DNA of 64,000 bases from NCBI GenBank assembly GCA_959602645.1, contig CAUGTZ010000008.1, positions 45,617-109,616 on the forward strand, read 5' to 3'. The DNA comes from an uncultured Collinsella sp. (lineage in GTDB: Bacteria; Actinomycetota; Coriobacteriia; Coriobacteriales; Coriobacteriaceae). A program made the translations under genes and the position numbers. Below are positions 24,838 to 32,796 of the stretch, one piece after another (the stretch's first letter is position 1; each line of letters starts with the position of its first letter). A model generated the notes under the pieces. It was given only the letters and a program-made list of their open reading frames with translations. It made no database searches and was not told where the DNA came from.

Positions 24838-25847
24838 ATCGTCCTCCTGAGCTGTTCGACCGCGTCGAGCAGACGATCTTCTTTGTAATCTGCTTTTGCG
24901 CAAGCAACGTATAAGGAAAACGGGTCGACACACTGCAAACCCGTCGCGTCAAAACTAATATCGGACGGCGCGTCCACGGGATACGACCAGACCTCAATCA
25001 CAACTGCCGCCGGTTCGTACCACTGAGCCTCCAGCCATCTGTCGCCCATATGCTCTTTCAAGGCCTCTAGCTGATATTTTTCGAGAGCAATGGTTGGAGC
25101 AGAGTCTTCATGGGCAAGGTCGGACATATAGCTAAGGGCAGACACACCGGAAAGCAGCGCATCAACGGCACGTAGCTCTGTTCTCTCGATAACCTTCTTG
25201 AGCCGGATTCGCTCTAAAACTGGCGTGCGAAGATAGTCCTCAAACCCATCTAGCAACGTCTCGGTCGACAGCCCGGCGTCGCACAATATGCGCTTTTTGC
25301 CGTCCCGCATAATCAACCCAGGAGCTATAGCGGCGATTTCCGAAAGATAGCCGCTGACGCTTGCCGCGCTTTTGCCACACAGACGCGCTAGGTCGCCGGC
25401 GGAGCAGTCAACCCATCGTCCCGCAATGAGATTTAGGACGATTCGTTGAGATTGGGGCGAAAGCGGAGCAGCGGGAGAAGCACCCAGCACCTCATCGGAA
25501 ATAACGGCTCCGATAAACGGCAGGAACGCATTTCGCTCATCTCGGATATATGCGATTCCCTCCGAAGAAAGCGCGCGCATAAAACCTAAATCCATAGCAT
25601 CCCAGCAAATTACCACCGGGTGAACATCTAACTTGCGCACCGCACTGACGAGATTTCGCGCCGAAATGACACTGGGCGGTTCCTTTGGTTCCGCAACAAT
25701 AAAACGGCCCTGTTTAGACATGCCGAGCCGTGCCAAGCGAAGCGAATACCGCTCAAGATACATGCGAGGAATCTGCATCTCAACTGGCTCCGGGTCGATA
25801 GCGAGCTCTAAAGAGAAGAGTCTTTTTGGGAGGCAGTTTATCAGCAT
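24825..25847 (-). CDS. Probable winged-helix regulator paired with nucleotidyltransferase
   Basis: 340 aa (ATG at 25845-25847; a TTG two codons upstream is possible). Around residues 150-195 a helix-turn-helix-like stretch is visible (CSAGDLARLCGKSAASVSGY), with an N-terminal domain of unclear type. The C-terminal region (residues 230-340) is helical. Overlap with the nucleotidyltransferase suggests that this is the antitoxin or regulator of a two-gene module. Its AT-rich composition differs from the flanking manA and pcrA, a sign of horizontal acquisition. I do not recognise a precise family. Confidence 0.6.
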   Translation of the reverse strand: MLINCLPKRLFSLELAIDPEPVEMQIPRMYLERYSLRLARLGMSKQGRFIVAEPKEPPSVISARNLVSAVRKLDVHPVVICWDAMDLGFMRALSSEGIAYIRDERNAFLPFIGAVISDEVLGASPAAPLSPQSQRIVLNLIAGRWVDCSAGDLARLCGKSAASVSGYLSEIAAIAPGLIMRDGKKRILCDAGLSTETLLDGFEDYLRTPVLERIRLKKVIERTELRAVDALLSGVSALSYMSDLAHEDSAPTIALEKYQLEALKEHMGDRWLEAQWYEPAAVVIEVWSYPVDAPSDISFDATGLQCVDPFSLYVACAKADYKEDRLLDAVEQLRRTICQK

Positions 25848-25948
25848 GTACAATCACCGTTTTCATTTCGGTTACATTTTAGCGTCTATCTGAAATTATA
25901 CTGAATCGTATAAAATCATCAATCATCAAAGCCAAGCGCACCATTCAA

Positions 25949-25992
25949 AACGCAACAAGGGGCTCCCCCGTTCTTTAACGGGGGAGCCCCTT
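25949..25992 (-). terminator. Terminator downstream of pcrA
   Basis: A perfect 16-bp stem (25957-25972 with 25977-25992) with a 4-nt loop; on the minus strand TTGTTGCGTTTTG follows. It is a direct-repeat relative of the hairpin at 23999-24043, so the two flank the 24070-25847 gene pair. The rest of the 25848-26214 gap is AT-rich promoter-like sequence and cruciform copy B. Confidence 0.83.
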
Positions 25993-26076
25993 GCCATGTC
26001 TAAGTATTCAGCCCACCCGGCCCTCCAGACCAAAAAGCGAACGGGCAAAGCGACGTTCGCAAGCAACGTTATCTAA

Positions 26077-26207
26077 GGACCTGGGCGGGCGTATGGGGCA
26101 ACATCGATCGCGAGTTCCGCACGAGCCGGAGAGCACTTAAAATGTGCTCTCCGTGCGAGCAGGACTGCCCGAGCAGGCGATGTTGCCCCATACGCCCGCC
26201 CAGGTCC
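26077..26207. repeat. Long cruciform element, copy B
   Basis: Perfect 30-bp arms (26077-26106 and 26178-26207) enclose a 71-nt core whose reverse complement differs from core A by one substitution and a 2-nt tip insertion. The arms begin GGACCTGGGCGGGCG and are unrelated to those of copy A. It ends 8 bp before the pcrA stop codon, immediately downstream of pcrA on the minus strand. Relative to the preceding gene, the core has the same orientation as copy A has relative to manA. Confidence 0.87.
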
Positions 26208-26214
26208 GCCGGGA

Positions 26215-29109
26215 TTATGACAGCTTGACGATCGGAGCGAATCCCTTCATGAGCTTTTTGGTCTGGCCGGTCTTTTCGAACTGGACCTCGATCATGTCTC
26301 CGGCGACCGAGATCACGGTACCCGTGCCAAAGGTCTTATGGCTCACGGTATCGCCCGCGGCAAAGTCCTGCGATGCGCTGGCGCGATCGACCTTGCGCTC
26401 CACCGTCGGGGACACCTTGGACGACGGCTTTTTGGCTCGCGGCGCGCCCGAGCCAAAGGTCGAGGCAACACGGCCGGCGTCGGGCGAGACCCCACGATGG
26501 CGCTCGGTCCCGTAGCTGCTGCCACCAAAGAAATCGTCAAAGCTCGATCCGCCGCGCGAACCGGAACCGCCAGTCGAGCGCGTATGCGAACCAAATACCT
26601 TGCCGCCGTACATATCCGAACCCATGCCCGAGCCAAAGGTGCCGTGACGGTCGCCGCGCTTCTCCCAACCCGTGCCTTCAAAACCGGCAGAACCGATACC
26701 GCTAAACTCGATATCCTCAAACGGAATCTCGTTGAGGAAGCGCGAGCGCGGGTTGGCAGAGGTCGAGCCGTAGGTGCGACGCGTGGCCGCATAGGTCAGG
26801 AACAGGCGCTTACGGGCACGCGTGATGGCGACGTAGGCCAGGCGACGCTCCTCCTCGAGCTTACCCGGGTCATCGCTGCCGCCAAAGTCGTGCACGTGCG
26901 GGAAGATGCCCTCCTCCATGCCGGCCACGAACACCGCCGGGAACTCCAGGCCCTTGGCGGAGTGGATGGTCATCATGGTAATGGCATGCGTCTCGCCGGC
27001 CAGGGAATCCAAGTCGGAGCGCAGGGCCAGCCACTCCATGAGTGCCGGTAGCGCCTTACAGGTGAGCGGACCATAGGTGCGCTCAATCTCGTCGGCATGC
27101 ACGGCACCCGCCGGCATCCCCGTCGGCGCGGCATACGCGTTGCCCGCGATGGCGGCGGCCAGGGCATCCTGCGGCGAGAGCGCCGGGGCGGCTAGGCTAT
27201 CGAGCGGATTGGAACCTGCGGCATCGCGCGCGCCGACGAGTGCCTCAAACGAGGATGCCGGGGCAGATGGCCCCGGTTCGGGCGCGGGCGCGCTCACCAC
27301 GACGGGCTCGGCGCCGGCAGGCACGTCGGCAACACCAGCTGCGCGCAGCTCTTCCAAGCTCTCGAGCGTACCCTCGATGTCCTCGTGCGTCTCCTCAAAT
27401 TCGGCAGCGACGCCCAGGAATTCCTGGATGTTCTCGGCACGGCTCTCAGACTCCATGGTGCCCTCGGCGCGAAACGCCTGCAGCAGACCCGTCTTATCGA
27501 CAATCATCTCGACGACGTCCTTGAGCTCGCCGTCCATGCGGCGGCCCTCGCGCACCAGCGACACAAAGCTTGACAGGCCATTGCGGACCTTGGCGCTAAA
27601 CATGCCGGTTTCGGCACACGCAATCTCGCAAGCCTGGAAGAACGAGCAACGGTTGTCGCGCGCCAGCTGCTCGATTTTTTGGATCGAGGTGGAGCCGATG
27701 CCACGGCGCGGTGTGTTGATGACGCGCTTGACGCTCATCTCGTCGGCCGGGTTCACGATCATCTTAAGGTAGGCCATGACATCACGGATCTCGGCACGGT
27801 CGAAGAATCGCGTGCCGCCCACGATCTTGTAGGGCACGCCCGCGCGCAGGAACATATCTTCGAGGATACGCGACTGGGCGTTGGTGCGATAGAACACGGC
27901 AATGTCGTCGTAGCTCGTGCCTTTGGCATGCAGCTTCTCGATCTCGCCGGCAATCCAGCGGCCCTCGTCGCGCTCGTCGCTCGCCTGGAAGGCCTGGATC
28001 TTCTCGCCATCGCCCTCGGCCGTAAACAGGCGCTTGTCCTTGCGCTGCGAGTTGTGGCGTACCACGGCGTTGGCGGCGTTCAGGATATGACCCGTGGAAC
28101 GATAGTTCTGCTCCAGCTTGACGGTCTTGCAGTTTTTAAAATCCTTCTCAAAGTCCAGGATATTGGTGATGTCGGCGCCACGCCAGCTGTAAATGGACTG
28201 GTCATCGTCGCCCACGACCATGAGGTTTTGGTACTTGGCGGCCAGCAGGTTGGCGATTTCGTACTGGACGTGGTTGGTGTCCTGATACTCGTCGACGCTA
28301 ATGTAGCGGAAGCGCTCTTGGTACTTATCGAGCACCTCGGGGCGGGTGCGCAGCAGCTCAAGCGCGCGCACGAGCAGGTCGTCGAAGTCCATCGCATTGG
28401 CGGCGCGCAAGCGGCGCTCCAGCTCTAGGTAGACCTGCGCGGCCTTTTTGTCGTTGGGGCTATCGGCGGACTCGAGCATGTCCTCGGGGCCGATCATGGC
28501 GTTTTTAGCCGAGCTGATCTTGCTGCGGATCATGTTGATGGGGAACTGCTTTTGCTCGATGCCGAGCGCCTGCATAATGTCACGCACCATGCGCTTTGAG
28601 TCATCGTCATCGTAGATGGTGAACTGGCCGGTGTAGCCCAGCAGGTCGGCGTCCTCGCGCAGCATGCGCACGCACATGGCATGGAAGGTGCACACCCACA
28701 TGCCACGGGTGCCGCTGGGAATGAGTGCCGCCAGACGCTCGCGCATCTCTGCCGCGGCCTTGTTGGTAAACGTAATGGCAAGAACCTGCCAAGGCTTAAC
28801 ACCCAGGTCGCCGAGCATATGTGCGATGCGGAAGGTCAAGACGCGGGTCTTGCCCGAGCCGGCGCCGGCGAGCACCAGCAACGGGCCCTCGGTGGACAGG
28901 ACCGCCTCGCGCTGGGCGGGATTAAGGCTGTCGATGTCGACGAGCGGTTTGGCGGGCTTGGGCGCCGGCGCGGGAGCGTCGTAGATGTCGAGCGGAACGA
29001 GCTCGGGCTCCGGCGCAGCGGGGGCGGTGTATGCATCGAGCGGCACGGGTTCCGGCGCGGGCGGTACGGGTACCGCGGCGTTCTTTTCCCAGGGCAGGGG
29101 CTGGGTCAT
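26215..29109 (-). CDS. pcrA: ATP-dependent DNA helicase PcrA/UvrD
   Basis: 964 aa from the ATG at 29107-29109, preceded by GAGGAG. A superfamily 1A 3'-5' helicase: Q motif LNPAQREAV, Walker A AGAGSGKTRVLTFR, Walker B VDEYQDTN, GDDDQSIYSWRGAD, then VFYRTNAQSR and the C-terminal motifs TIHSAKGLEF and VAITRARKRLFL. It acts in nucleotide-excision and mismatch repair and in removing RecA. It is longer than usual (about 720-770 aa). An Ala/Pro-rich insert of about 90 residues lies within the 2B region (near residues 605-695), and a long Gly/Ser-rich linker precedes a C-terminal Tudor-like domain (KTFGTGTVISVAGDMIEV). Confidence 0.95.
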   Translation of the reverse strand: MTQPLPWEKNAAVPVPPAPEPVPLDAYTAPAAPEPELVPLDIYDAPAPAPKPAKPLVDIDSLNPAQREAVLSTEGPLLVLAGAGSGKTRVLTFRIAHMLGDLGVKPWQVLAITFTNKAAAEMRERLAALIPSGTRGMWVCTFHAMCVRMLREDADLLGYTGQFTIYDDDDSKRMVRDIMQALGIEQKQFPINMIRSKISSAKNAMIGPEDMLESADSPNDKKAAQVYLELERRLRAANAMDFDDLLVRALELLRTRPEVLDKYQERFRYISVDEYQDTNHVQYEIANLLAAKYQNLMVVGDDDQSIYSWRGADITNILDFEKDFKNCKTVKLEQNYRSTGHILNAANAVVRHNSQRKDKRLFTAEGDGEKIQAFQASDERDEGRWIAGEIEKLHAKGTSYDDIAVFYRTNAQSRILEDMFLRAGVPYKIVGGTRFFDRAEIRDVMAYLKMIVNPADEMSVKRVINTPRRGIGSTSIQKIEQLARDNRCSFFQACEIACAETGMFSAKVRNGLSSFVSLVREGRRMDGELKDVVEMIVDKTGLLQAFRAEGTMESESRAENIQEFLGVAAEFEETHEDIEGTLESLEELRAAGVADVPAGAEPVVVSAPAPEPGPSAPASSFEALVGARDAAGSNPLDSLAAPALSPQDALAAAIAGNAYAAPTGMPAGAVHADEIERTYGPLTCKALPALMEWLALRSDLDSLAGETHAITMMTIHSAKGLEFPAVFVAGMEEGIFPHVHDFGGSDDPGKLEEERRLAYVAITRARKRLFLTYAATRRTYGSTSANPRSRFLNEIPFEDIEFSGIGSAGFEGTGWEKRGDRHGTFGSGMGSDMYGGKVFGSHTRSTGGSGSRGGSSFDDFFGGSSYGTERHRGVSPDAGRVASTFGSGAPRAKKPSSKVSPTVERKVDRASASQDFAAGDTVSHKTFGTGTVISVAGDMIEVQFEKTGQTKKLMKGFAPIVKLS

Positions 29110-29288
29110 GGGCGACTCCTCATCTGACGGACGGCGCGCCTGCGGGCGGCGCCATAGTTTGAGCCGTACCAGTATACCGAGCCGCGCGGACACCGACGCA
29201 AATCACACCACGACTCCGTGCGCCACCGTCAGGCCCGCCCCAGCGGATTTGGTGCATTGGGGGGCCACCGATGTCATGGCAGCAGCGA

Positions 29289-29388
29289 GCGGCGGCCAGA
29301 GCGAACAAATTGGCATGAAAAGGGGTCGGCATAGACCTTTTGGTCATGCCACCCCCTTTGAATGACAAGTTGTCGCTCTGGTCGCCGC
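29289..29388. repeat. Long imperfect palindrome downstream of uppP
   Basis: Arms of roughly 45 nt meet at a GACC-TTTT-GGTC tip near 29335-29344, with several mismatches. The outermost GCGGCG and CCAGAGCG stretches pair exactly. It begins 15 bp beyond the uppP stop. No T-run follows, and the rest of the gap to pcrA shows no gene. Confidence 0.65.
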
Positions 29389-29403
29389 GCAGCGTCAACC
29401 AAG

Positions 29404-30378
29404 TTACAGGCCGAGCATAGGCTCCAGGACAAAGAAGTACGCGAGCACCACGATGCCCAGGATGATGCGGTAGACGCCGAAGCACTTGAAGTCGTGACGG
29501 CGCACGAAGCCCATAAGCCACTTGATGGCAATGAGCGACACCACAAAGGCGACGACGCAGCCCACGCCCAGGATGGCGATTTCGTTGGTGCCGAACGTGC
29601 CGCCCATAATAAAGTACTTGACCAGCTTGAGCGCACTCGCGCCAAACATGACGGGAATGGCCAGGAAGAACGTAAACTTGGACGCCACCGAACGCGTGCA
29701 GCCCAAAAGCAGGCCGCCGATGATCGTGGAGCCGGAGCGCGATGTGCCCGGAATCAGCGAAAGCACCTGGAAGCAACCGATACCCAGCGCGGTCTTCCAG
29801 CTCAGATCCTCGAGCGTAGTGATGGAGCCAAAGTCCAAGCTATCGTCATCGTCTGCGGCGGCAGTCGCAGCGGGCGCGGCAAAATGCGCACCGGCGGGAC
29901 GTCCGCCCGCCACCACGGCACGCGAACCAAACGAACCGGCAAGAGCAGCCTGGTCGCGCTTGTTCGCGCGCCAGTTCTCGATCACGATAAACAGCACGCC
30001 GTACACAATGAGCGCCAACGCCACGACGGGAGCATTGTAGAAATGCTCCTCCATCCAGTCGTTAAGCGGCAGACCGATCGCCGCGGCGGGAATGCAGCCG
30101 AGCACAATCTTGCCCCATAGCACCCAGGTGTCGCGACGGCCCTCCTTGCCCTTGCTGGGAGAAAACGGGTTGAGGTCGTAGAAGAACAAAACGCAGACGG
30201 CCAAAATGGCGCCAAGCTGAATCACGACCAGGAACATATTCCAGAACGTCTCGCTCACGTTCATCTTGACGAACTCGTCCACCAAGATCATGTGACCGGT
30301 CGACGAAACAGGCAGCCATTCGGTGATGCCCTCGACCAGGCCCATGAAGGCAGATTTTAGAAGCTCAATGATATCCAA
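29404..30378 (-). CDS. uppP: Undecaprenyl-diphosphatase UppP/BacA
   Basis: 324 aa from a TTG at 30376-30378, chosen because GAGGGGG precedes it and because MDIIELLKSAFMGLVEGITEWLP is the classic BacA N-terminus. Motifs: GITEWLPVSSTGHM and the second conserved segment PGTSRSGSTIIGG. It recycles undecaprenyl pyrophosphate to the phosphate for cell-wall synthesis and confers bacitracin tolerance. A low-complexity cytoplasmic insert of about 50 residues (near 150-200, with AAADDDDSLDFGS) makes it longer than the usual 260-290 aa. Confidence 0.92.
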   Translation of the reverse strand: MDIIELLKSAFMGLVEGITEWLPVSSTGHMILVDEFVKMNVSETFWNMFLVVIQLGAILAVCVLFFYDLNPFSPSKGKEGRRDTWVLWGKIVLGCIPAAAIGLPLNDWMEEHFYNAPVVALALIVYGVLFIVIENWRANKRDQAALAGSFGSRAVVAGGRPAGAHFAAPAATAAADDDDSLDFGSITTLEDLSWKTALGIGCFQVLSLIPGTSRSGSTIIGGLLLGCTRSVASKFTFFLAIPVMFGASALKLVKYFIMGGTFGTNEIAILGVGCVVAFVVSLIAIKWLMGFVRRHDFKCFGVYRIILGIVVLAYFFVLEPMLGL

Positions 30379-30626
30379 AGGGACCCCCTCGTTAGACACC
30401 CGCCGATATTGTTCTGCGGACGGTGCGGGCGATGTCCCATTATCAACCGTTGGCGGCGCGTCTGCGCCTACCCTTACCAAAAAAACTCGCCCGTTCACAG
30501 AATTGCGAGCGGTCAAACCCAAATCCTTGGGTATAACTGCAACAAGATAAAGTGTCCGGCGGCCACGCATCCGCGCCCGCCCGATGCACGAGCCCCACGC
30601 CCGTGCGATAGACCAAGGAGGAAACC

Positions 30627-31064
30627 ATGAACGAGGGCTACACCAAGGTATTTGTTTCACTCGACGGTACTGAGCAGCAGGATTTTGTGCTCGCACGCGC
30701 CATCAAGGTCGCCGCGAACAACGGCGCCAAGCTGATTATCGGCCACGTTATCGATTCCACGGCACTCGAGAGCGCTGGTTCCTATCCGGTCGATCTGGTC
30801 AACGGACTGGAGGAGGCATTTAAGAACTCCATCGCCAAGCAGCTCGAAGAGGCCAAGGCCAATCCCGACATTCCCGAGGTCGAGGTCATGATTCGCGCCG
30901 GCCGCATTCGCGAGACGCTCAAAGACGAGATGCTCGACGTGGTCAAGCCCGACCTGGTGCTCTGCGGCGCTCGTGGCCTGTCCTCGATCAAGTATGCACT
31001 CCTGGGTTCAATTTCGACGTTCCTGCTGCGCAACACCGACTGCGACATCTTGGTCGTGAAGTAG
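30627..31064 (+). CDS. Universal stress protein
   Basis: 145 aa, a single UspA domain. The N-terminal VFVSLDGTEQQ and the C-terminal nucleotide-binding pattern CGARGLSSIKYALLGSIST agree with ATP-binding Usp proteins (GxxG...GS variants). AAGGAGG lies 5 bp before the ATG. It is monocistronic, with a terminator immediately downstream. A TATAAC box near 30533 could be its promoter. Confidence 0.9.
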   Translation: MNEGYTKVFVSLDGTEQQDFVLARAIKVAANNGAKLIIGHVIDSTALESAGSYPVDLVNGLEEAFKNSIAKQLEEAKANPDIPEVEVMIRAGRIRETLKDEMLDVVKPDLVLCGARGLSSIKYALLGSISTFLLRNTDCDILVVK

Positions 31065-31120
31065 CAAACGTACGCCTAACGCATCGCGGAGCGCAAGCCC
31101 ACGTGCCCAAGTCTTCCAAG

Positions 31121-31156
31121 AGCGGGACCACCATTACGGTGGCCCCGCTTTGCTTT
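31121..31156 (+). terminator. Terminator of universal stress gene
   Basis: AGCGGG-CCACC pairs with GGTGG-CCCGCT (one mismatch), followed by TTTGCTTT. It ends at the convergent hipA stop. Confidence 0.83.
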
Positions 31157-32444
31157 AGGCTGAGAATTGCTCCAGAACCCTCATTCTCTCAACGGAATCC
31201 GTCTGAATTTTCAGAGCGACCCGACCCAAATCTCCGGTTGCAGAGGCAAGTTCTGCAAGCTGGGCAGACACCTCTTCAGCCACTTCCGCCGCGATGTTCT
31301 TGATCATCTTGAGTGGCAGATGCAAATCTTGAGACATGAATTCGAAATCTTCAGGAGTCACCCCATCGATCACCCGGTGATCCCCAATATCAATCCCAAG
31401 ATTATGGTCGTATCCCATTATCGTCGTGCAAACAATATCGTATGCAGGGGCCAACCTCTTTTCCCGCCAACTCGGACTATAAAGAAACGAATGGTTCTTG
31501 AGATGCGAGTCGCAATTCCCCAACGCATAATCGACCATTACCTGACGAGCGAACATTTGAGTATCAGCAATTACGTTAGACGATTGCTCTCTTATCAATC
31601 GGCCGCAAAGAGCCATATAGCAGCTATCGGGACGTGTCTCGTATTTCATATACGAAGGCCAGCCAACCGCTTGGCAAAAATCCTCCTGATGCAGCCTCAG
31701 AGGCACATCGAATCCGCTCATCGACGGCGGCTCATTGCTCCAGATTCTGTCATAACGCTCGGAAAAGAACGCACCAGGAATCGTATCCGAAGCTTCTGAA
31801 CGGGCAATTTCAAGCCCAGCAGCAGACGCTGCCGTCATGCAAATTAATTCGTTGAACGGCAAATCCGGATGTTTAGTTGAAGCAATCTTGACTATGTGAG
31901 TCGAGGGGGCAGAGCCGAGCGGCAGCATCCAATCCCCTGACCCGGCCTTTTTTGCATCTTTACCGCGCGGTAAAAACCAACCGGTTTTAGACTGAGCGCC
32001 CGCCAACGACAGCCTCGAATCCTGCATATCATTTGCAATCTCAAACACTTCCGCCTTAGAAAGTGCCTCAAAATCCTCGTCTTGCAGAGGACGATAGCCC
32101 GGATCGTAGCTCGATTTCTCATCGCCGAGAAACCTCAAGGCACCAACGCACTCATCGCCCAAACGCTCGAGCATCGATAAATAGTCTGACTGGGGGATTT
32201 GAAAACGCATCGACAGCTCATGCCGAACCGGGCCCTCGGGAAGCATGCCCGAAAAGAAGGCCGAAAACTCATTGCTGGCATATGGCTCATGTCGCAAGGG
32301 AAGAGAAGTTGAGAGTGCGGCAGCATCGTCGCGTTCAAGATATCCCTCATCATATGCAAACGTCTCGTTTACGGGGTCGGCCCTCTCAAATTCTCCGACC
32401 AGCTCAAACGTTCCCCGATACTCACGATAAACCTTTAATGCCAT
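31155..32444 (-). CDS. hipA: HipA-family serine/threonine kinase toxin
   Basis: 429 aa. N-terminal subdomain 1 (about 1-110) is followed by a kinase core. The ATP-loop region LSLAGAQSKTGW, the catalytic segment NCDSHLKNHSF (Asp and Asn of HipA kinases) and the metal-binding LAPAYDIV are all present. HipA phosphorylates an aminoacyl-tRNA synthetase and causes growth arrest until neutralised by HipB. The length matches E. coli HipA (440 aa). It overlaps hipB by 10 bp. All key residues appear intact. Confidence 0.92.
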   Translation of the reverse strand: MALKVYREYRGTFELVGEFERADPVNETFAYDEGYLERDDAAALSTSLPLRHEPYASNEFSAFFSGMLPEGPVRHELSMRFQIPQSDYLSMLERLGDECVGALRFLGDEKSSYDPGYRPLQDEDFEALSKAEVFEIANDMQDSRLSLAGAQSKTGWFLPRGKDAKKAGSGDWMLPLGSAPSTHIVKIASTKHPDLPFNELICMTAASAAGLEIARSEASDTIPGAFFSERYDRIWSNEPPSMSGFDVPLRLHQEDFCQAVGWPSYMKYETRPDSCYMALCGRLIREQSSNVIADTQMFARQVMVDYALGNCDSHLKNHSFLYSPSWREKRLAPAYDIVCTTIMGYDHNLGIDIGDHRVIDGVTPEDFEFMSQDLHLPLKMIKNIAAEVAEEVSAQLAELASATGDLGRVALKIQTDSVERMRVLEQFSA

Positions 32445-32680
32445 GAGCCGTCGCCCCTCTCCCTCAGGATCAAATCGACCCCCAAGCTGTTAGCGATTTG
32501 AAGGGTTTGGCGAAGATTGGCACCCGCCTTTCCACGCTCAAGCTCGCTCACAAAGCGCAAACTGCACTGGTTGAAATCAGCCACATCGCGTTGGGTATAA
32601 CCGAGCTTCTTCCGGCGCTCACGCAAATATGCACCGAGTTCAGCTGGGTCAAAAATCGTTCGCTCATTCCAGTCTTGCAT
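32435..32680 (-). CDS. hipB: HipB-like antitoxin, XRE family HTH
   Basis: 81 aa. A lambda-repressor-type helix-turn-helix occupies about residues 15-70 (LGAYLRERRKKLGYTQRDVA, then SLRFVSELERGKAG). It binds DNA and represses its own promoter with HipA. Two TATCC-N6-GGATA palindromes lie directly upstream (32692-32754), matching the half-sites of the E. coli HipB operator but with a 6- rather than 8-bp spacer. First gene of the hipBA operon. Confidence 0.92.
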   Translation of the reverse strand: MQDWNERTIFDPAELGAYLRERRKKLGYTQRDVADFNQCSLRFVSELERGKAGANLRQTLQIANSLGVDLILRERGDGSWH

Positions 32681-32691
32681 GCTAATCCCCT

Positions 32692-32717
32692 ATGATTATC
32701 CCAAACGGGATAATCAT
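32692..32717. promoter_or_regulatory. HipB operator 1
   Basis: A perfect 26-bp palindrome ATGATTATCCC-AAAC-GGGATAATCAT containing TATCC-N6-GGATA, 12 bp upstream of hipB. It probably overlaps the hipB promoter. Confidence 0.85.
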
Positions 32718-32732
32718 AGCACATCATGATGG

Positions 32733-32754
32733 AATTATCCCGTTTGGGATAATT
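32733..32754. promoter_or_regulatory. HipB operator 2
   Basis: A second perfect palindrome AATTATCCC-GTTT-GGGATAATT, with its centre 39 bp from operator 1. Its central GTTT is the complement of operator 1's AAAC, so the two operators are inverted copies of each other. Confidence 0.85.
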
Positions 32755-32796
32755 GTCTTAACGTGAATAACGCTCCGGGACGTTACACCGCGACGA

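Noticed and set aside
23999..25992. att-like direct repeats marking an integrated element
   Set aside because: The shared GGGGCTCCCCC hairpins are explained as terminators of pcrA and the nucleotidyltransferase gene. No integrase and no tRNA target were seen, so a site-specific integration claim is not supported.
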